Below, piece after piece: positions 50,780-60,592 of a stretch of 64,000 bases of DNA. The DNA is from Pseudomonas sp. GR 6-02 (GTDB lineage: Bacteria > Pseudomonadota > Gammaproteobacteria > Pseudomonadales > Pseudomonadaceae), in the NCBI RefSeq assembly GCF_001655615.1, contig NZ_CP011567.1, forward strand, positions 6,296,001 through 6,360,000. Direction: 5' to 3'. The first letter of the stretch is position 1. Every line of letters begins with the position of its first letter. A program made the translations under genes and the position numbers. Under the pieces are notes generated by a model. The model was not told the origin of the DNA. It saw only the letters and a program-made list of their open reading frames with translations, and made no database searches.

Positions 50780-51968
50780 CTCGGATTCCTTCACACGCCT
50801 GGATACGCGCCACTCGCCAGCCACCACAGAGCGCCGCCACGGCGCTGACGCCGAGCACGGCCGCCAGGGCCAACGCGTAGTGACGCGCCAGCAGATGGCT
50901 GGCGTACTCGCCCGGCATCTGCGCAAATAAATGGTTCAGGCCCGATTGCGCCAGGCCATACAGCCCGGCACTCAACAGGGCGGCAAGGCCGGCGCTGTAC
51001 AGCGCCTGCACCACCACAAACAACAGCAACGCTGCCGTGGAAAACCCCAGCAAGCGCAGCACCGATAACGCTCGACGCTTGCGCTCGACCGCCGCCAGCG
51101 CCCCGGCAAAAATCGCCGCGAACGCTCCCGCCACGGCTAATCCGGCGATGATCCAGAACACGATCGACAGGTTGCGGCTCAGCGATTGCACTTGGGCGAT
51201 GGCCTGGGCCTGGGTCGAGACCAGCAGGTTCTGTGCAGCGAAGTATTGGCGCAGCGGTTCGACATCCTGGAGGCTGCGGGCGTACAGGCGAAACGCCGGA
51301 TATACCCGCTGCTCCGTCGCGCCCACCGCATCACCTGGCCAATCGAACGCAGGCACGGCGCGGCCGTCCCGGTAATCTTCAGCCGCTTCCAGTAACGTCA
51401 ACGGCGCGAACAATCCGTCCCGGGCGAAGGCTTCCAGCGGCAGAACCTGCAGCACCTGAACGCGAGTGCGCTGCGCCTCGCCACGACCGGCCACCTGCCG
51501 GCCAAAACCGGCCTGTAACCAATCACCGGCCTTGGCCCCAAGCTTTTCGGCGGCGGTCTGGCTGAGCAGCACCTGATCCAGCCCTTGGGGTACCGGCAGA
51601 CTGCCGAGCAACGGATCGTTGGTGGCGGTGGGGATCATTTCCACAGTCACCGTCGAAGCGCCAGCGGTCAGATCCGCTGTCGCGGCAATCTGCCGGGTGC
51701 GCGGCAAGGCGAACGACACGTCGCCGCGCTGGCTCAACTGCTCGATAAACGCGGCACTGAACCGGCCGCCACCCAGGGGGATGATCTCCCGGGTGGCCGG
51801 GTCGTTTTCCAGGCGCTCGGTCAAACTGCTGACCAGGCCGAATTTCAAACCGAACAGCACCAGCAGCGGTGCGATCACCGCCACCAGCGCCAATACCGAG
51901 CAGGCCGACAGCCAGGCATCGTTGCGGTAATCCTGCCAGGCCAGGGAAGCCACCAGCGCGCCGCGCAT
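50772..51968 (-). CDS. tagS: T6SS signalling permease TagS (FtsX-like)
   Basis: This is a 398-residue inner-membrane protein. It starts MRGALVASLAWQDYRNDAWL at 51968, where ATG overlaps the tagT stop by one base; an open extension to 52091 lies inside tagT and is rejected. Helix 1 is ACSVLALVAVIAPLLVLFGL. A periplasmic domain of about 180 residues follows, then three helices near the end (VFWIIAGLAVAGAFAAIFAG; ALLLFVVVQALYSAGLAALL; LALAAVLGVSAVAALCGGW). With TagT it forms a LolCDE-like ABC complex that relays the TagQR signal to PpkA. Confidence 0.92.
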   Translation of the reverse strand: MRGALVASLAWQDYRNDAWLSACSVLALVAVIAPLLVLFGLKFGLVSSLTERLENDPATREIIPLGGGRFSAAFIEQLSQRGDVSFALPRTRQIAATADLTAGASTVTVEMIPTATNDPLLGSLPVPQGLDQVLLSQTAAEKLGAKAGDWLQAGFGRQVAGRGEAQRTRVQVLQVLPLEAFARDGLFAPLTLLEAAEDYRDGRAVPAFDWPGDAVGATEQRVYPAFRLYARSLQDVEPLRQYFAAQNLLVSTQAQAIAQVQSLSRNLSIVFWIIAGLAVAGAFAAIFAGALAAVERKRRALSVLRLLGFSTAALLLFVVVQALYSAGLAALLSAGLYGLAQSGLNHLFAQMPGEYASHLLARHYALALAAVLGVSAVAALCGGWRVARIQACEGIRDV

Positions 51969-52684
51969 CAGCAGGCCTCCCCAAGGGTGGCGGTGACACC
52001 GCCATCGACGTCGCGATGACAACTGATGCGTCGCACCTGCAAACCGCTGGCGCGGGCCAGTGACTCGTCGTGGGTGGCAACGACGCAGCACACCCTGTGT
52101 TCACGAGCCTGGGTCACCAGTAACTGCATCACGCGTTCCGCGTTCAGCGGATCGAGGGCAGCGGTCGGTTCATCGGCCAACAGCAGGCGCGGCCCATGAG
52201 CCAGGGCGCGGGCACAACTCACCCGTTGCCGTTGGCCGACGGACAAGTCGCACGGTCTTTTGCCCAGTTGATCGATGATATCCAACGCCCCGGCCAGGCG
52301 ATCGACGCTGCCGTCGTCGTTCAAGCCGAGCAGTTGGCGCGACAGGTCGATGTTGCCGCGCACGTCCAGAAAATCCAGCAGGCCACCGGTTTGCAGCACG
52401 TAGCCCAAGTGCCGGCTGCGCAGGTTCGCCAAGGCACTTTGCGCATCTGCGCGCCACAGCCCGGCAATGTCCGTCGTGGTTTGGCCGGACGCAAAATCAA
52501 ACTGCCCGGCCTGATCCGGCGCCAGCACCAGCGCCAGCAAATCGAGCAACGTGCTTTTGCCGCAGCCACTGGGACCGACCACCGCCAGTTGCTCACCGGC
52601 ACGCAGTTGCAGCCGTGGAATAACCAGGCTATAGCGTTGGCTGCCGGCGCCCCGGCTTTTGTGCACTGCGCTCATGTTCAGCAT
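51968..52684 (-). CDS. tagT: T6SS signalling ABC ATPase TagT
   Basis: TagT (238 residues) is the ATPase of the TagST complex. Walker A is VGPSGCGKSTLL, the ABC signature LSVGQRQRV, Walker B RLLLADEPTA and the switch His lies in VVATHDESLAR. ATG 52684 overlaps the ppkA stop; a GTG one codon earlier is an alternative. It resembles the LolD/MacB class of ATPases. The gene is coupled to ppkA on one side and tagS on the other. Confidence 0.93.
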   Translation of the reverse strand: MLNMSAVHKSRGAGSQRYSLVIPRLQLRAGEQLAVVGPSGCGKSTLLDLLALVLAPDQAGQFDFASGQTTTDIAGLWRADAQSALANLRSRHLGYVLQTGGLLDFLDVRGNIDLSRQLLGLNDDGSVDRLAGALDIIDQLGKRPCDLSVGQRQRVSCARALAHGPRLLLADEPTAALDPLNAERVMQLLVTQAREHRVCCVVATHDESLARASGLQVRRISCHRDVDGGVTATLGEAC

Positions 52685-55600
52685 CACGGCAGCGTCGACA
52701 ATGGAACGCGGTACAAGGCATCACCCGGTTCGGCATCGCCGAAACGCACCCAGTTGGCCAGGTCGTTGTGGAAGGTTTCGTAGAGGCGGATTTTCGAGTC
52801 CAGCTCGTCGATAAAGTCCTCCTGCTCGGCCACGCTCAGGGAAAGCCACAAATCCTGGGTCATGTTCAGCGACTTGCTGCGATAAGGCAGTCCTTCCAGG
52901 TACTCCCCCAAAACCCCGCCATCGGCCAGATTGCCGCCCTTGCGCAAGGCCGAGGGATCGCGGCTCATGTAAGCACTGGCACTGGCGATTTCCTGGAAGA
53001 AATTCTTCGGTGAGGTCTGGGTCTTGCGGGCGGCGTCAACGATCAGTTTCAGCGATTGCTGCAAGTCGTTGAGCTGCAGTTTGGTCAGCATCACGCACAC
53101 CTGGAACGCCGGCAGTGCCGGGTTGGTCAAGTCGCGGTCGGCGGTCCAGGCGCTGACCAGTTGCGGCGCCTGGCTGGCGGCTTTTCGCCCCAGGAAGTCC
53201 ATGTGCATCGCGTAGCCGATGGCCGCCGATTTGTCGGCCAGGCTCGGCGCGGCGCTCAGCAGCGGCACGGTTTGCGACTTGTTGCTGCGCACCTGATGCA
53301 CCAGGTCGGCAAACACCGAACCGATCTCGTCCACCCGTTCACCGAACTTGCGCACATCGGCGCCCGGCACCGGGATGTACAGATCGCCGATCTGCGGGTT
53401 GGCGTCGGCGGTCAGGGTGCGATACTGGCTTTGCGCACCGCCATGGGTTTTCTTGCCGGCATCGCTGAGCAGGTGCAAGGCGTAGATTTTGATCTGTTTG
53501 CCCAATGCGGCCTGACGCACTTCGGCCTCGTTCATTTGCGTGGCGGCATACGGGTCGTTCTTGCGCAACGCACCGGCATCGGTGACCAACAGAATCAAGC
53601 GTCCGCCATAACCGGACCAGTCCATGCCCTCGACCGCTTCCATCACGCCGGCAAACGCATCTTCGTTGAACGAATGGCTCGAGACCGTGGACGCCTTGAC
53701 CTGCCGCGCCAGGTCCATGAAGCGCTGTGGGTCGCGGCCCTGGTCCAGGGTGATCAAGGTTTTGGCGACGTATTCCAGGCCAGGGGTTTTCTGGATGCTG
53801 TTTCGAAACCCCACCAGGCCAAAGCTGACACTGTCCAGCTCGCCCCGCTCGGCGATGCGGGTTTGCAGTTGGTGCACCACGTCGCGGACCTGATCGATGT
53901 AGGGCTGCATGGACACCGTGGTGTCGACGACCAACACCACAGCGGTACGAAATGCATCGGCATTGGCGGCGCTGATCGGAGTGTTGCCGACAGTGGCCTT
54001 CGGTGCATTGCCGGGGTCGATGGACGCCACGTTCAGCAACTGCACCGGCTGGCCGTTTTCATCGAAGCTCTCGCGCGAATCAAAGATCGGCAACAGATAA
54101 AACTGGTTCTGCGGCACCGCGCTGGCGGCCGGTTCCAGGGCCAGCACCTGCTGATTGTCTTCACGGTTCTGCTGGGCCTTGAGCAACAGGTTTTTTGCAG
54201 CCGACGGATCGGCCAGCAGCCGCTCCACTTCGCCGGGCTGACGCAGGAACATCACCGGCGCACGACCGGAGCGTTCGGTGAACTTGAGCACCAGGCTTTG
54301 CTTCCAGTCGCTGACTTGCTCGGCTGGCAACCAGCCGTCACTGCGCCCGTCGGTGGCGGCGCCGACGCGTAGCCACGGGCTGCCGGCCACCTCTTGGCGC
54401 TGATAGACGTACAGCACGGAAAACGCCGGCAAGGCCTTGTCAGGTGCTGCCCCCGGTTCACTGGCGAGTTTCGCTCCCGGCTTGCTGAGCACCCGCTGGA
54501 ACAAGGTTTTTTTGCCGGCCATCAGCAGCGGGCGCTGACCATTATCGACGTCTGTCGCCACAGGGGGGTTCACCGGTGGCGCCACGGCTGGTGGTGGTGT
54601 TTTGACTGGAGGCACTGAAGCCACTGGCACCTTGGCGTCCGCCTCGACGTCACCGGACAGCCACCAATAACCCGCGCCGCCCAAGGCCAGCACCACGGCT
54701 ACCGCAACAGCGGCAAGCGCGAACACCGGTCCCTTGCGCTGCTCCGAGGCCGGGGATTGCGGCGTCGACTTCGCCGTCGGCGCAACAGGCTTGGCTTGGG
54801 GTTGCGGCTGTGCGGGGCTCGTCGGAATGTCGATAGACACCGGCGTCAGTCCCGCCAGGTCATTGCCCACCGGAAGGGGCAACGGCCGGATCGTGGTCGC
54901 TTCAACCGATTCCCCGGGCAGATTATCCAGCGCCTGCAACAACGCCTTTGCATCCGGGAAACGCTCGGCCGGATCCTTGGCCAACAGCTTGCGCAGCACC
55001 TCTTGATAACGGCCGTGGTGCACCGGCAGCTCCGGCAGCGGTTCGGTCAAATGCGCCAGGGCCGTAGAGAGCGCGTCGTTGCCGGTGTACGGCAGTTTGC
55101 CGACGAGGATTTCGTAGAGCACCACGCCCAGGGCATAAAGATCGGCCCGGCCGTCAATGTCCTGGCCGCGCGCCTGTTCCGGGCTCATGTAGCTGGGCGT
55201 GCCGACGGCGAAACCCGCTTGGGTGAACTGGGTGCGGTCGTCCAGCGACTTGGCGATGCCGAAGTCCGAGAGCACCGCTGTGCCATCGGCGCGGAACAGA
55301 ATGTTCGCCGGTTTGACGTCGCGATGAACCAGCCCCAGCCCATGGGCATAGCCCAGCGCCGAGGCGATCTGGCGGATGTAGATCAGGCCCTGCTCCGGCG
55401 TCAGGCCGGCGGCAATGCGCTCCTTGAGCGTGCCATTGGGCAGGTATTCCATAGCCATGTAATACAGCTCACCGACATTGCCGATGTCATGGATGGTGAC
55501 CGTATGCGGGTGAGACAGGCGCGCCAGGGTTTTGCCTTCGCGCAGGAAGCGCTCGCAGAAACTCGGATCGGCTGCCAGCGCGGCGGCCATGACCTTCAAC

Positions 55601-55716
55601 GCCACCTTGCGCTCCAGCGAGCGTTGGGTCGCCAGGTAAACGCTGGCCATGGCGCCCTCACCGATCTCACCGTCGATGTCGTAGCCCGGGATCAGAATGT
55701 TCGCGGTGAGGTTCAT
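52684..55716 (-). CDS. ppkA: T6SS threonine protein kinase PpkA
   Basis: PpkA (1010 residues) is a membrane kinase that phosphorylates Fha and so switches on the HSI-I T6SS. The N-terminal kinase has GEGAMASVYLA, K38 in VALKVM, HRDVKPANILF and DFGIAKS, all intact. One membrane helix (VFALAAVAVAVVLALGGAGY) near residue 340 leads to the periplasmic part, which holds an SH3-like segment and a von Willebrand A domain (AVVLVVDTTVSMQPYIDQVR, with the DTTVS metal site, and GRLILLVTDAG). That part receives the TagR signal. The stop overlaps tagT and the start overlaps pppA by four bases. Confidence 0.95.
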   Translation of the reverse strand: MNLTANILIPGYDIDGEIGEGAMASVYLATQRSLERKVALKVMAAALAADPSFCERFLREGKTLARLSHPHTVTIHDIGNVGELYYMAMEYLPNGTLKERIAAGLTPEQGLIYIRQIASALGYAHGLGLVHRDVKPANILFRADGTAVLSDFGIAKSLDDRTQFTQAGFAVGTPSYMSPEQARGQDIDGRADLYALGVVLYEILVGKLPYTGNDALSTALAHLTEPLPELPVHHGRYQEVLRKLLAKDPAERFPDAKALLQALDNLPGESVEATTIRPLPLPVGNDLAGLTPVSIDIPTSPAQPQPQAKPVAPTAKSTPQSPASEQRKGPVFALAAVAVAVVLALGGAGYWWLSGDVEADAKVPVASVPPVKTPPPAVAPPVNPPVATDVDNGQRPLLMAGKKTLFQRVLSKPGAKLASEPGAAPDKALPAFSVLYVYQRQEVAGSPWLRVGAATDGRSDGWLPAEQVSDWKQSLVLKFTERSGRAPVMFLRQPGEVERLLADPSAAKNLLLKAQQNREDNQQVLALEPAASAVPQNQFYLLPIFDSRESFDENGQPVQLLNVASIDPGNAPKATVGNTPISAANADAFRTAVVLVVDTTVSMQPYIDQVRDVVHQLQTRIAERGELDSVSFGLVGFRNSIQKTPGLEYVAKTLITLDQGRDPQRFMDLARQVKASTVSSHSFNEDAFAGVMEAVEGMDWSGYGGRLILLVTDAGALRKNDPYAATQMNEAEVRQAALGKQIKIYALHLLSDAGKKTHGGAQSQYRTLTADANPQIGDLYIPVPGADVRKFGERVDEIGSVFADLVHQVRSNKSQTVPLLSAAPSLADKSAAIGYAMHMDFLGRKAASQAPQLVSAWTADRDLTNPALPAFQVCVMLTKLQLNDLQQSLKLIVDAARKTQTSPKNFFQEIASASAYMSRDPSALRKGGNLADGGVLGEYLEGLPYRSKSLNMTQDLWLSLSVAEQEDFIDELDSKIRLYETFHNDLANWVRFGDAEPGDALYRVPLSTLP

Positions 55717-56444
55717 GAAGGCACCTTCACGACGATGACGGTGATGTTGTCCGGAGCGCCGCGCATCAGGCCCAGGGACACCAGGCTGCTGGCGATTTCC
55801 CCTGGCTCGTCGTGGCCCAGCACCTCGCGGATCTCATGATCTTCAACGGTTTTGTTCAGCCCGTCGCTGCACAACAGGTAACTGTCGCCGGGCTTCAACA
55901 GCAACTCGACCATCGCCAGTTCCAGCTGTGCCTGGACCCCGATAGCGCGGGTGACAATATTGGACCGCGGGTGCACCCGGGCTTCGGCTTCACTAAGCAG
56001 GCCGCTGTCCTGCAGATCCTGGACGTAACTGTGATCCCGCGAGATGCGTTTGAGTCGGCCGTCACGCAGGCGATACAAGCGGCTGTCACCCGCCCACAGA
56101 CACACCCCACGCAAGTCACGCGCCGCCAGCACCACCACCGTGCTGCCCATCATGGTCACGCCGCGGTTGGCGGTTTCTTCACGCACGGCGGCGTTGACCC
56201 GCAGCAGGTCGGTTTTCAACGCCGCGACGTATTCATCCAGCGAACGGCCCACAGCAATGCTACGCAAACTGTCGACAATCAGACTGCTGACGTAGTCGCC
56301 CGCCGCGTGCCCGCCCATGCCATCGGCGACCACCCACAGGCCTTTTTGCGGCAGGTCCAGGCAAGCGTCTTCGTTAACCTGGCGGACCATGCCGACATGG
56401 CTTTTGCTTGCAGACTTGAGGGTCCTTCCCACGTTTGAACACAT
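55713..56444 (-). CDS. pppA: T6SS PP2C-type phosphatase PppA
   Basis: PppA (243 residues) dephosphorylates Fha and turns off the HSI-I T6SS. PP2C motifs present are VRQVNEDACLDL, WVVADGMGGHAAGD, MMGSTVVVLAA, LWAGDSRLYRL, LLCSDGLNKTV and GAPDNITVIVV. It is a bare catalytic domain. It begins immediately after the tagF stop. It is clearly different in sequence from the Stp1 of the first cluster, so each system has its own pair. Confidence 0.95.
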   Translation of the reverse strand: MCSNVGRTLKSASKSHVGMVRQVNEDACLDLPQKGLWVVADGMGGHAAGDYVSSLIVDSLRSIAVGRSLDEYVAALKTDLLRVNAAVREETANRGVTMMGSTVVVLAARDLRGVCLWAGDSRLYRLRDGRLKRISRDHSYVQDLQDSGLLSEAEARVHPRSNIVTRAIGVQAQLELAMVELLLKPGDSYLLCSDGLNKTVEDHEIREVLGHDEPGEIASSLVSLGLMRGAPDNITVIVVKVPS

Positions 56445-57095
56445 CTACACAACACCTTCTTGGCCGAGCAAAAATTGCGCAAAATCAGCGGCGGCCGGCA
56501 GGCCCTGGCACCGCAATAAACCGGGGGCGATGCGCTCCGAACCCTGGCCCCACCACACACTGGCCCCTTCGCAGGCCTGTTCGGCGAGGGCGATCATTCG
56601 CGCCTGCGGATCAGTGACATCAAAGCGGTGCAAACCGGCAAAACGGCCGCTCGGGGTGCGTCGCAGATAAGCCGGGCTGCCCAGCGCCTCCAGTCCTGCA
56701 CCGAAGGCCTCGAAGCTTGCCTCCACGTTCAAGGTGCTCAACAGCAATTGCTCGACCTGTTCAAACCAGATATCCGAACCGCCTATCACCGACGCAGGAT
56801 CAGCGTCGTGATCCAGCAGCACCGCGACGGTCAGCGGAAAATACCGGCCAACCCGATCAATGCTCGGCATCACCACCCCCACGGCGGCCTGCGGCCCACA
56901 CACACCGGGCGCAACCATAAAGCGCCACAGCGGACTGACCAGATAGGCATTCAGCCAACGGTCGCCAAGGCTCTGGCTGGCGAGCAACCCCGCCGCCAGC
57001 CACGAATCCCAAGGGCCGATAAAACTCTGCGGCAAGCCACGGCTGACAAAGTCCCCGCGACTGGCCAACTTTCCATAGAAGCCCGGCGTGCTCAT
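56445..57095 (-). CDS. tagF: T6SS repressor TagF
   Basis: TagF (216 residues, DUF2094) is a post-translational repressor that binds Fha and holds the HSI-I T6SS off. The start MSTPGFYGKLASRGDFVSRG and the segments WRFMVAPGVCG and GVVMPSIDRVGRYFPLTVAV are the family marks. The gene stops directly against the pppA start and overlaps tssM by four bases. Only the second cluster has it, which fits its HSI-I type. Confidence 0.95.
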   Translation of the reverse strand: MSTPGFYGKLASRGDFVSRGLPQSFIGPWDSWLAAGLLASQSLGDRWLNAYLVSPLWRFMVAPGVCGPQAAVGVVMPSIDRVGRYFPLTVAVLLDHDADPASVIGGSDIWFEQVEQLLLSTLNVEASFEAFGAGLEALGSPAYLRRTPSGRFAGLHRFDVTDPQARMIALAEQACEGASVWWGQGSERIAPGLLRCQGLPAAADFAQFLLGQEGVV

Positions 57096-60000
57096 AAGCG
57101 CTCCGGCAGGCTGAAACCGCTGAGCACACGGCTCTTGAACGGGTTGAAGGCGCTGTTGGCCCGTAGCTCATAAGAGGCACTGGCGCCGTCGACCCGCAGC
57201 CGCAGGTTGAAGCGGTCCGGCGAGTTGCCGGCGGTGAGGTCCGATTGCTCGAGCAGGCGGAACCAGGCCCAGGGCCCGTCCAGGGTGATGCCGGACCGAC
57301 CGCTGGCCGTGGGCGGCATGATCGAGATCCGCACCACACCGATGCTGCCGGGGTTGGGCCATTGCATGGCGGTCGGACGGCTAGGTCCGTGGTCGTAGCT
57401 CAATTGCTGGCCGTCGAGGTCGAGCAAAAACTGGGTGATGGTGGAATCCATGGCCACGGGCTTGAGTTCGAAGCGCACCATCGGTTGGGTACCGCCGGAA
57501 CGGAAAAACGCATCCCGGATGGTCGCTGCCCGCTGGAAGGTTTGCAGCACGCCCGGGGCGATGCCGAGCTTCTGCGCGGCGCCCGGTTGCCAGCGCCAGG
57601 CCTGGGTCGAGGTATCCACGTAGGGCTGCAGGTATTTGCGGAAGTAGTTGTCCATCACCCCGCCCACGCCGAAGAACTGACCGAAGTCGTCGAGAGTCGC
57701 GTCCCGTGCACTGCCTGGCGACATCGGATAACGCCCGGCCAGGGACTGGCGATAGATGTTCACCACTTCGCTGGTCCAGGCCGCGTTCAGTTGATTGCGT
57801 ACTCCACCCATCATGCTGTTGGTGGTGGAGTTGACCACCGACTTGACCAGGCCCTGCACCAACGCCGGTTGACGCTCGGCGTTGAGGCTGACCCGCGTCG
57901 CCGCCGCTGCGGCCTGGTTCTTGGCTTCGCCAAGCAAGGCGTCGCCGCTGGCACCGACCATGGCGCTGACCTGCACATACAGGGCGTTCATGTCGGCCAG
58001 CAGGCCGTCGATGGCTGCCGGCTCGCCTTCGTTCTTGCTGACGATGCGGTTGAGTTCGGCAAAATGCGCGGTGACTGGATCGTCACTGGCCTCAGGCGTG
58101 TTTTGCATCGCCTGCTCCTGGCCGAGCAAAGTGCCCAAGCGCTCTTTGAGCTTGTCGACCCCGCCCTCCACCGGCGCGCCCTTGGCGGCCAGCACGCGTT
58201 CTTCCTGTTGCAGGTCGGTTTCCTTCGCCACCGCCACCAGCAGTTTTTTCAACGGTGAAGTCGGCCCGGAAATCACCCGCAGCACATCGGCGGCCTGGGC
58301 CACGCTGGTGATCGGCACGAAGTCGATATCAGCCAACAAGGCGTCCCACTGGCGCTGGTAATCCTGGAAATACAAACGGCGTACATCGGCAGCCAGGCTG
58401 GCGACGTTCTGTTGTTCTGCCTGATCGCGACCGAGCACCCACTGCTCCTCGGCCAAGGTGCCGGTCTGGTTCAGGCTGGTGAGCAAAAACCCTTGGCGGT
58501 AACCCTTGGCCGTGAAGAAGCCACTCAAGGGGTCGCCCAGCGGCTTGCCGCTCTTGCGGCTGAACACCAGCGCAGCATCGCGCCCGGCCGCTTCGTTAAG
58601 ACGAAAGTCCGCAATGCCGTCCGGCAGTTTCTGCCGTTTGATCCGGTCGTAGACACGCTGGGCCACCGGCAGCTGTTGCAACTGCCGGCGTAAATCGTCG
58701 ATCAGGCGTGGGTCGAGACGCGCAGTGGGCGGATGGCGTTCGAACAGCGCCTGCAAGTGCTCACCGAGGGCTACGCGCTGCTCGGCCGGCAAGTCGCGCG
58801 GCAGGCTGCGGTCCCAGTCCAGGGCGATCCACGCCTTGATGAAATCAGCATCGTAATGCTCACTGTCGGCGAGCATCAGGTAGGCCTTCAAGCCTTCGTA
58901 AAGGAAGTCCGAATTGCCGCCGCCGTGCAGTTGCTCCTCGATACGCGTGAGCAAGCGCGGTGCGAAGACCGCGATCAACAGCTTGCGATAAACGCTGCCG
59001 GACTCGGCTTCAAGCATGTCGCCCTGATATAGACCCAGGCCTTCGGCCCAGTTCGGCGCATCATCGGCCAAGTGCTTCACTGCGTTGAGCAAGGGCAACA
59101 CGGCGAGCACGTCCCGCTGGGCCGGGCTGAGGTTCTGCACGGCCTGGCCCAGGGGCACGACTTTCTGATCGACTTGCGCGATATACGCCTGATTGGCGCG
59201 GTAGCTGACCCACCACAAGGTCCCGACCACCAGCACCAAGGCTACGGTCGAGGCCAGCACGCCCTGGGCGATCCACTTGCGTCGACGTTCGACTTTCGGA
59301 TTGACACCCACCAGCCCACGCTCGGCAAAGGCCACGGCGCTGAAGAGCTTTTCGATGAAGTAACTGCGCCCGGTGCCGTTCTGGCGCACCAGGTGCTGGC
59401 GGTCCAGGTTCATGCTCTGGGCCATGGAGCCGATCAGCCGGTCAATCGGGCTGCCTTCCTGGGTGCCGCTGGTGAAATACACCCCGCGCAACAGCGCCCG
59501 CTCTTCAAAGGCGTTGGGTTTGAACACGCCCTCAAGGAAGCTTTGCAGGCAATCCTTCAACGCGCCGAACTGCTGTGGAAAACCGTAGATCAGATCGCGC
59601 CGCGCCGGGTCGCGTTCCTGCTGCAAGCGCTCCACCAGCCGATCGTTCAGGCGTTGCTCCAGACCGGCGAATTCGCTTTGCAGATGGGCCAGCGGGCTGT
59701 CATTGCTTTTGCCGTCATCCAGAGCGAAGGTCATGCCCCAGACCTGGGCTCGCTCTTCCTTGCTCAGGGTGTCGAAATACTCCATGAACCCAGGCACCAG
59801 ATCGAGCTTGGTCAGCATCAGGTAGATCGGGAAGCGCACGCCCAGTTGGGTGTACAGCTCCTGAATGCGCAGGCGTATCGCAGCGGCATGGGCGGCGCGT
59901 TCGGCATCGCTGCCCAGCAACAGGTCGGAGAGGCTGATGGCGATAAATGCACCGTCGATCGGGCGACGGGCCCGCTGTTTTTTCAACAGCCCCAGAAAGC

Positions 60001-60592
60001 CCAGCCATGCTGCCTTGTCGACCGTCGCGTCGCTGTCCTGAGTGGTGTAGCGGCCTGCGGTGTCGAGCAGCACAGCCTGGTCGGTAAACCACCAATCACA
60101 ATTACGCGTACCGCCGACGCCGCGCACCGCACCGGCGCCCAACTGCGCGGCCAACGGAAAATGCAGACCGGAGTTGACCAGCGCCGTGGTCTTGCCCGAA
60201 CCCGGCGGGCCGATGATCACGTACCACGGCAATTCGTAGAGATTGCGTCGTTCGTCGCCGCCCAGCTTGGCTTTCTTCAACAGCGTCAGGGCTTCGTCCA
60301 TACGTTGACGCAGGGTTTCGAGCTCTTCGGCCGTAGCGATGCTGGTCGGGTCCGGCGGGGTTTGCGCCGCCAGACTGCGCATGACTTCGGCGGCCTGACG
60401 GCGGGCCTGGATGATGCGAAACACTCGATAGGCGATCCACACCGCGAATACCAGAATGATCAGCGTCCAGCGCCGGCCTTCGGGCACCAGGAGTTCAAGC
60501 AGCGGCCCGACAAACCAGATGATCAGGCTCAGGGCGATCAGCCCCAGCAACGGAATGACCCAGCGGGTCATAAAACTGAAAAACGCCTTCAC
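57092..60592 (-). CDS. tssM: T6SS membrane complex protein TssM (IcmF), HSI-I type
   Basis: TssM (1166 residues). N-terminal helices are WVIPLLGLIALSLIIWFVGP and TLIILVFAVWIAYRVFRIIQ. The cytoplasmic domain has Walker A IIGPPGSGKTTALVNSG and DTAGRYTTQD. A third helix (VLASTVALVLVVGTLWWVSY) precedes the periplasmic region and C-terminal IcmF domain (GPWAWFRLLEQSDLTAGNSP). Walker residues are intact. It overlaps tagF and tssL by four bases on each side. Confidence 0.95.
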   Translation of the reverse strand: MKAFFSFMTRWVIPLLGLIALSLIIWFVGPLLELLVPEGRRWTLIILVFAVWIAYRVFRIIQARRQAAEVMRSLAAQTPPDPTSIATAEELETLRQRMDEALTLLKKAKLGGDERRNLYELPWYVIIGPPGSGKTTALVNSGLHFPLAAQLGAGAVRGVGGTRNCDWWFTDQAVLLDTAGRYTTQDSDATVDKAAWLGFLGLLKKQRARRPIDGAFIAISLSDLLLGSDAERAAHAAAIRLRIQELYTQLGVRFPIYLMLTKLDLVPGFMEYFDTLSKEERAQVWGMTFALDDGKSNDSPLAHLQSEFAGLEQRLNDRLVERLQQERDPARRDLIYGFPQQFGALKDCLQSFLEGVFKPNAFEERALLRGVYFTSGTQEGSPIDRLIGSMAQSMNLDRQHLVRQNGTGRSYFIEKLFSAVAFAERGLVGVNPKVERRRKWIAQGVLASTVALVLVVGTLWWVSYRANQAYIAQVDQKVVPLGQAVQNLSPAQRDVLAVLPLLNAVKHLADDAPNWAEGLGLYQGDMLEAESGSVYRKLLIAVFAPRLLTRIEEQLHGGGNSDFLYEGLKAYLMLADSEHYDADFIKAWIALDWDRSLPRDLPAEQRVALGEHLQALFERHPPTARLDPRLIDDLRRQLQQLPVAQRVYDRIKRQKLPDGIADFRLNEAAGRDAALVFSRKSGKPLGDPLSGFFTAKGYRQGFLLTSLNQTGTLAEEQWVLGRDQAEQQNVASLAADVRRLYFQDYQRQWDALLADIDFVPITSVAQAADVLRVISGPTSPLKKLLVAVAKETDLQQEERVLAAKGAPVEGGVDKLKERLGTLLGQEQAMQNTPEASDDPVTAHFAELNRIVSKNEGEPAAIDGLLADMNALYVQVSAMVGASGDALLGEAKNQAAAAATRVSLNAERQPALVQGLVKSVVNSTTNSMMGGVRNQLNAAWTSEVVNIYRQSLAGRYPMSPGSARDATLDDFGQFFGVGGVMDNYFRKYLQPYVDTSTQAWRWQPGAAQKLGIAPGVLQTFQRAATIRDAFFRSGGTQPMVRFELKPVAMDSTITQFLLDLDGQQLSYDHGPSRPTAMQWPNPGSIGVVRISIMPPTASGRSGITLDGPWAWFRLLEQSDLTAGNSPDRFNLRLRVDGASASYELRANSAFNPFKSRVLSGFSLPERL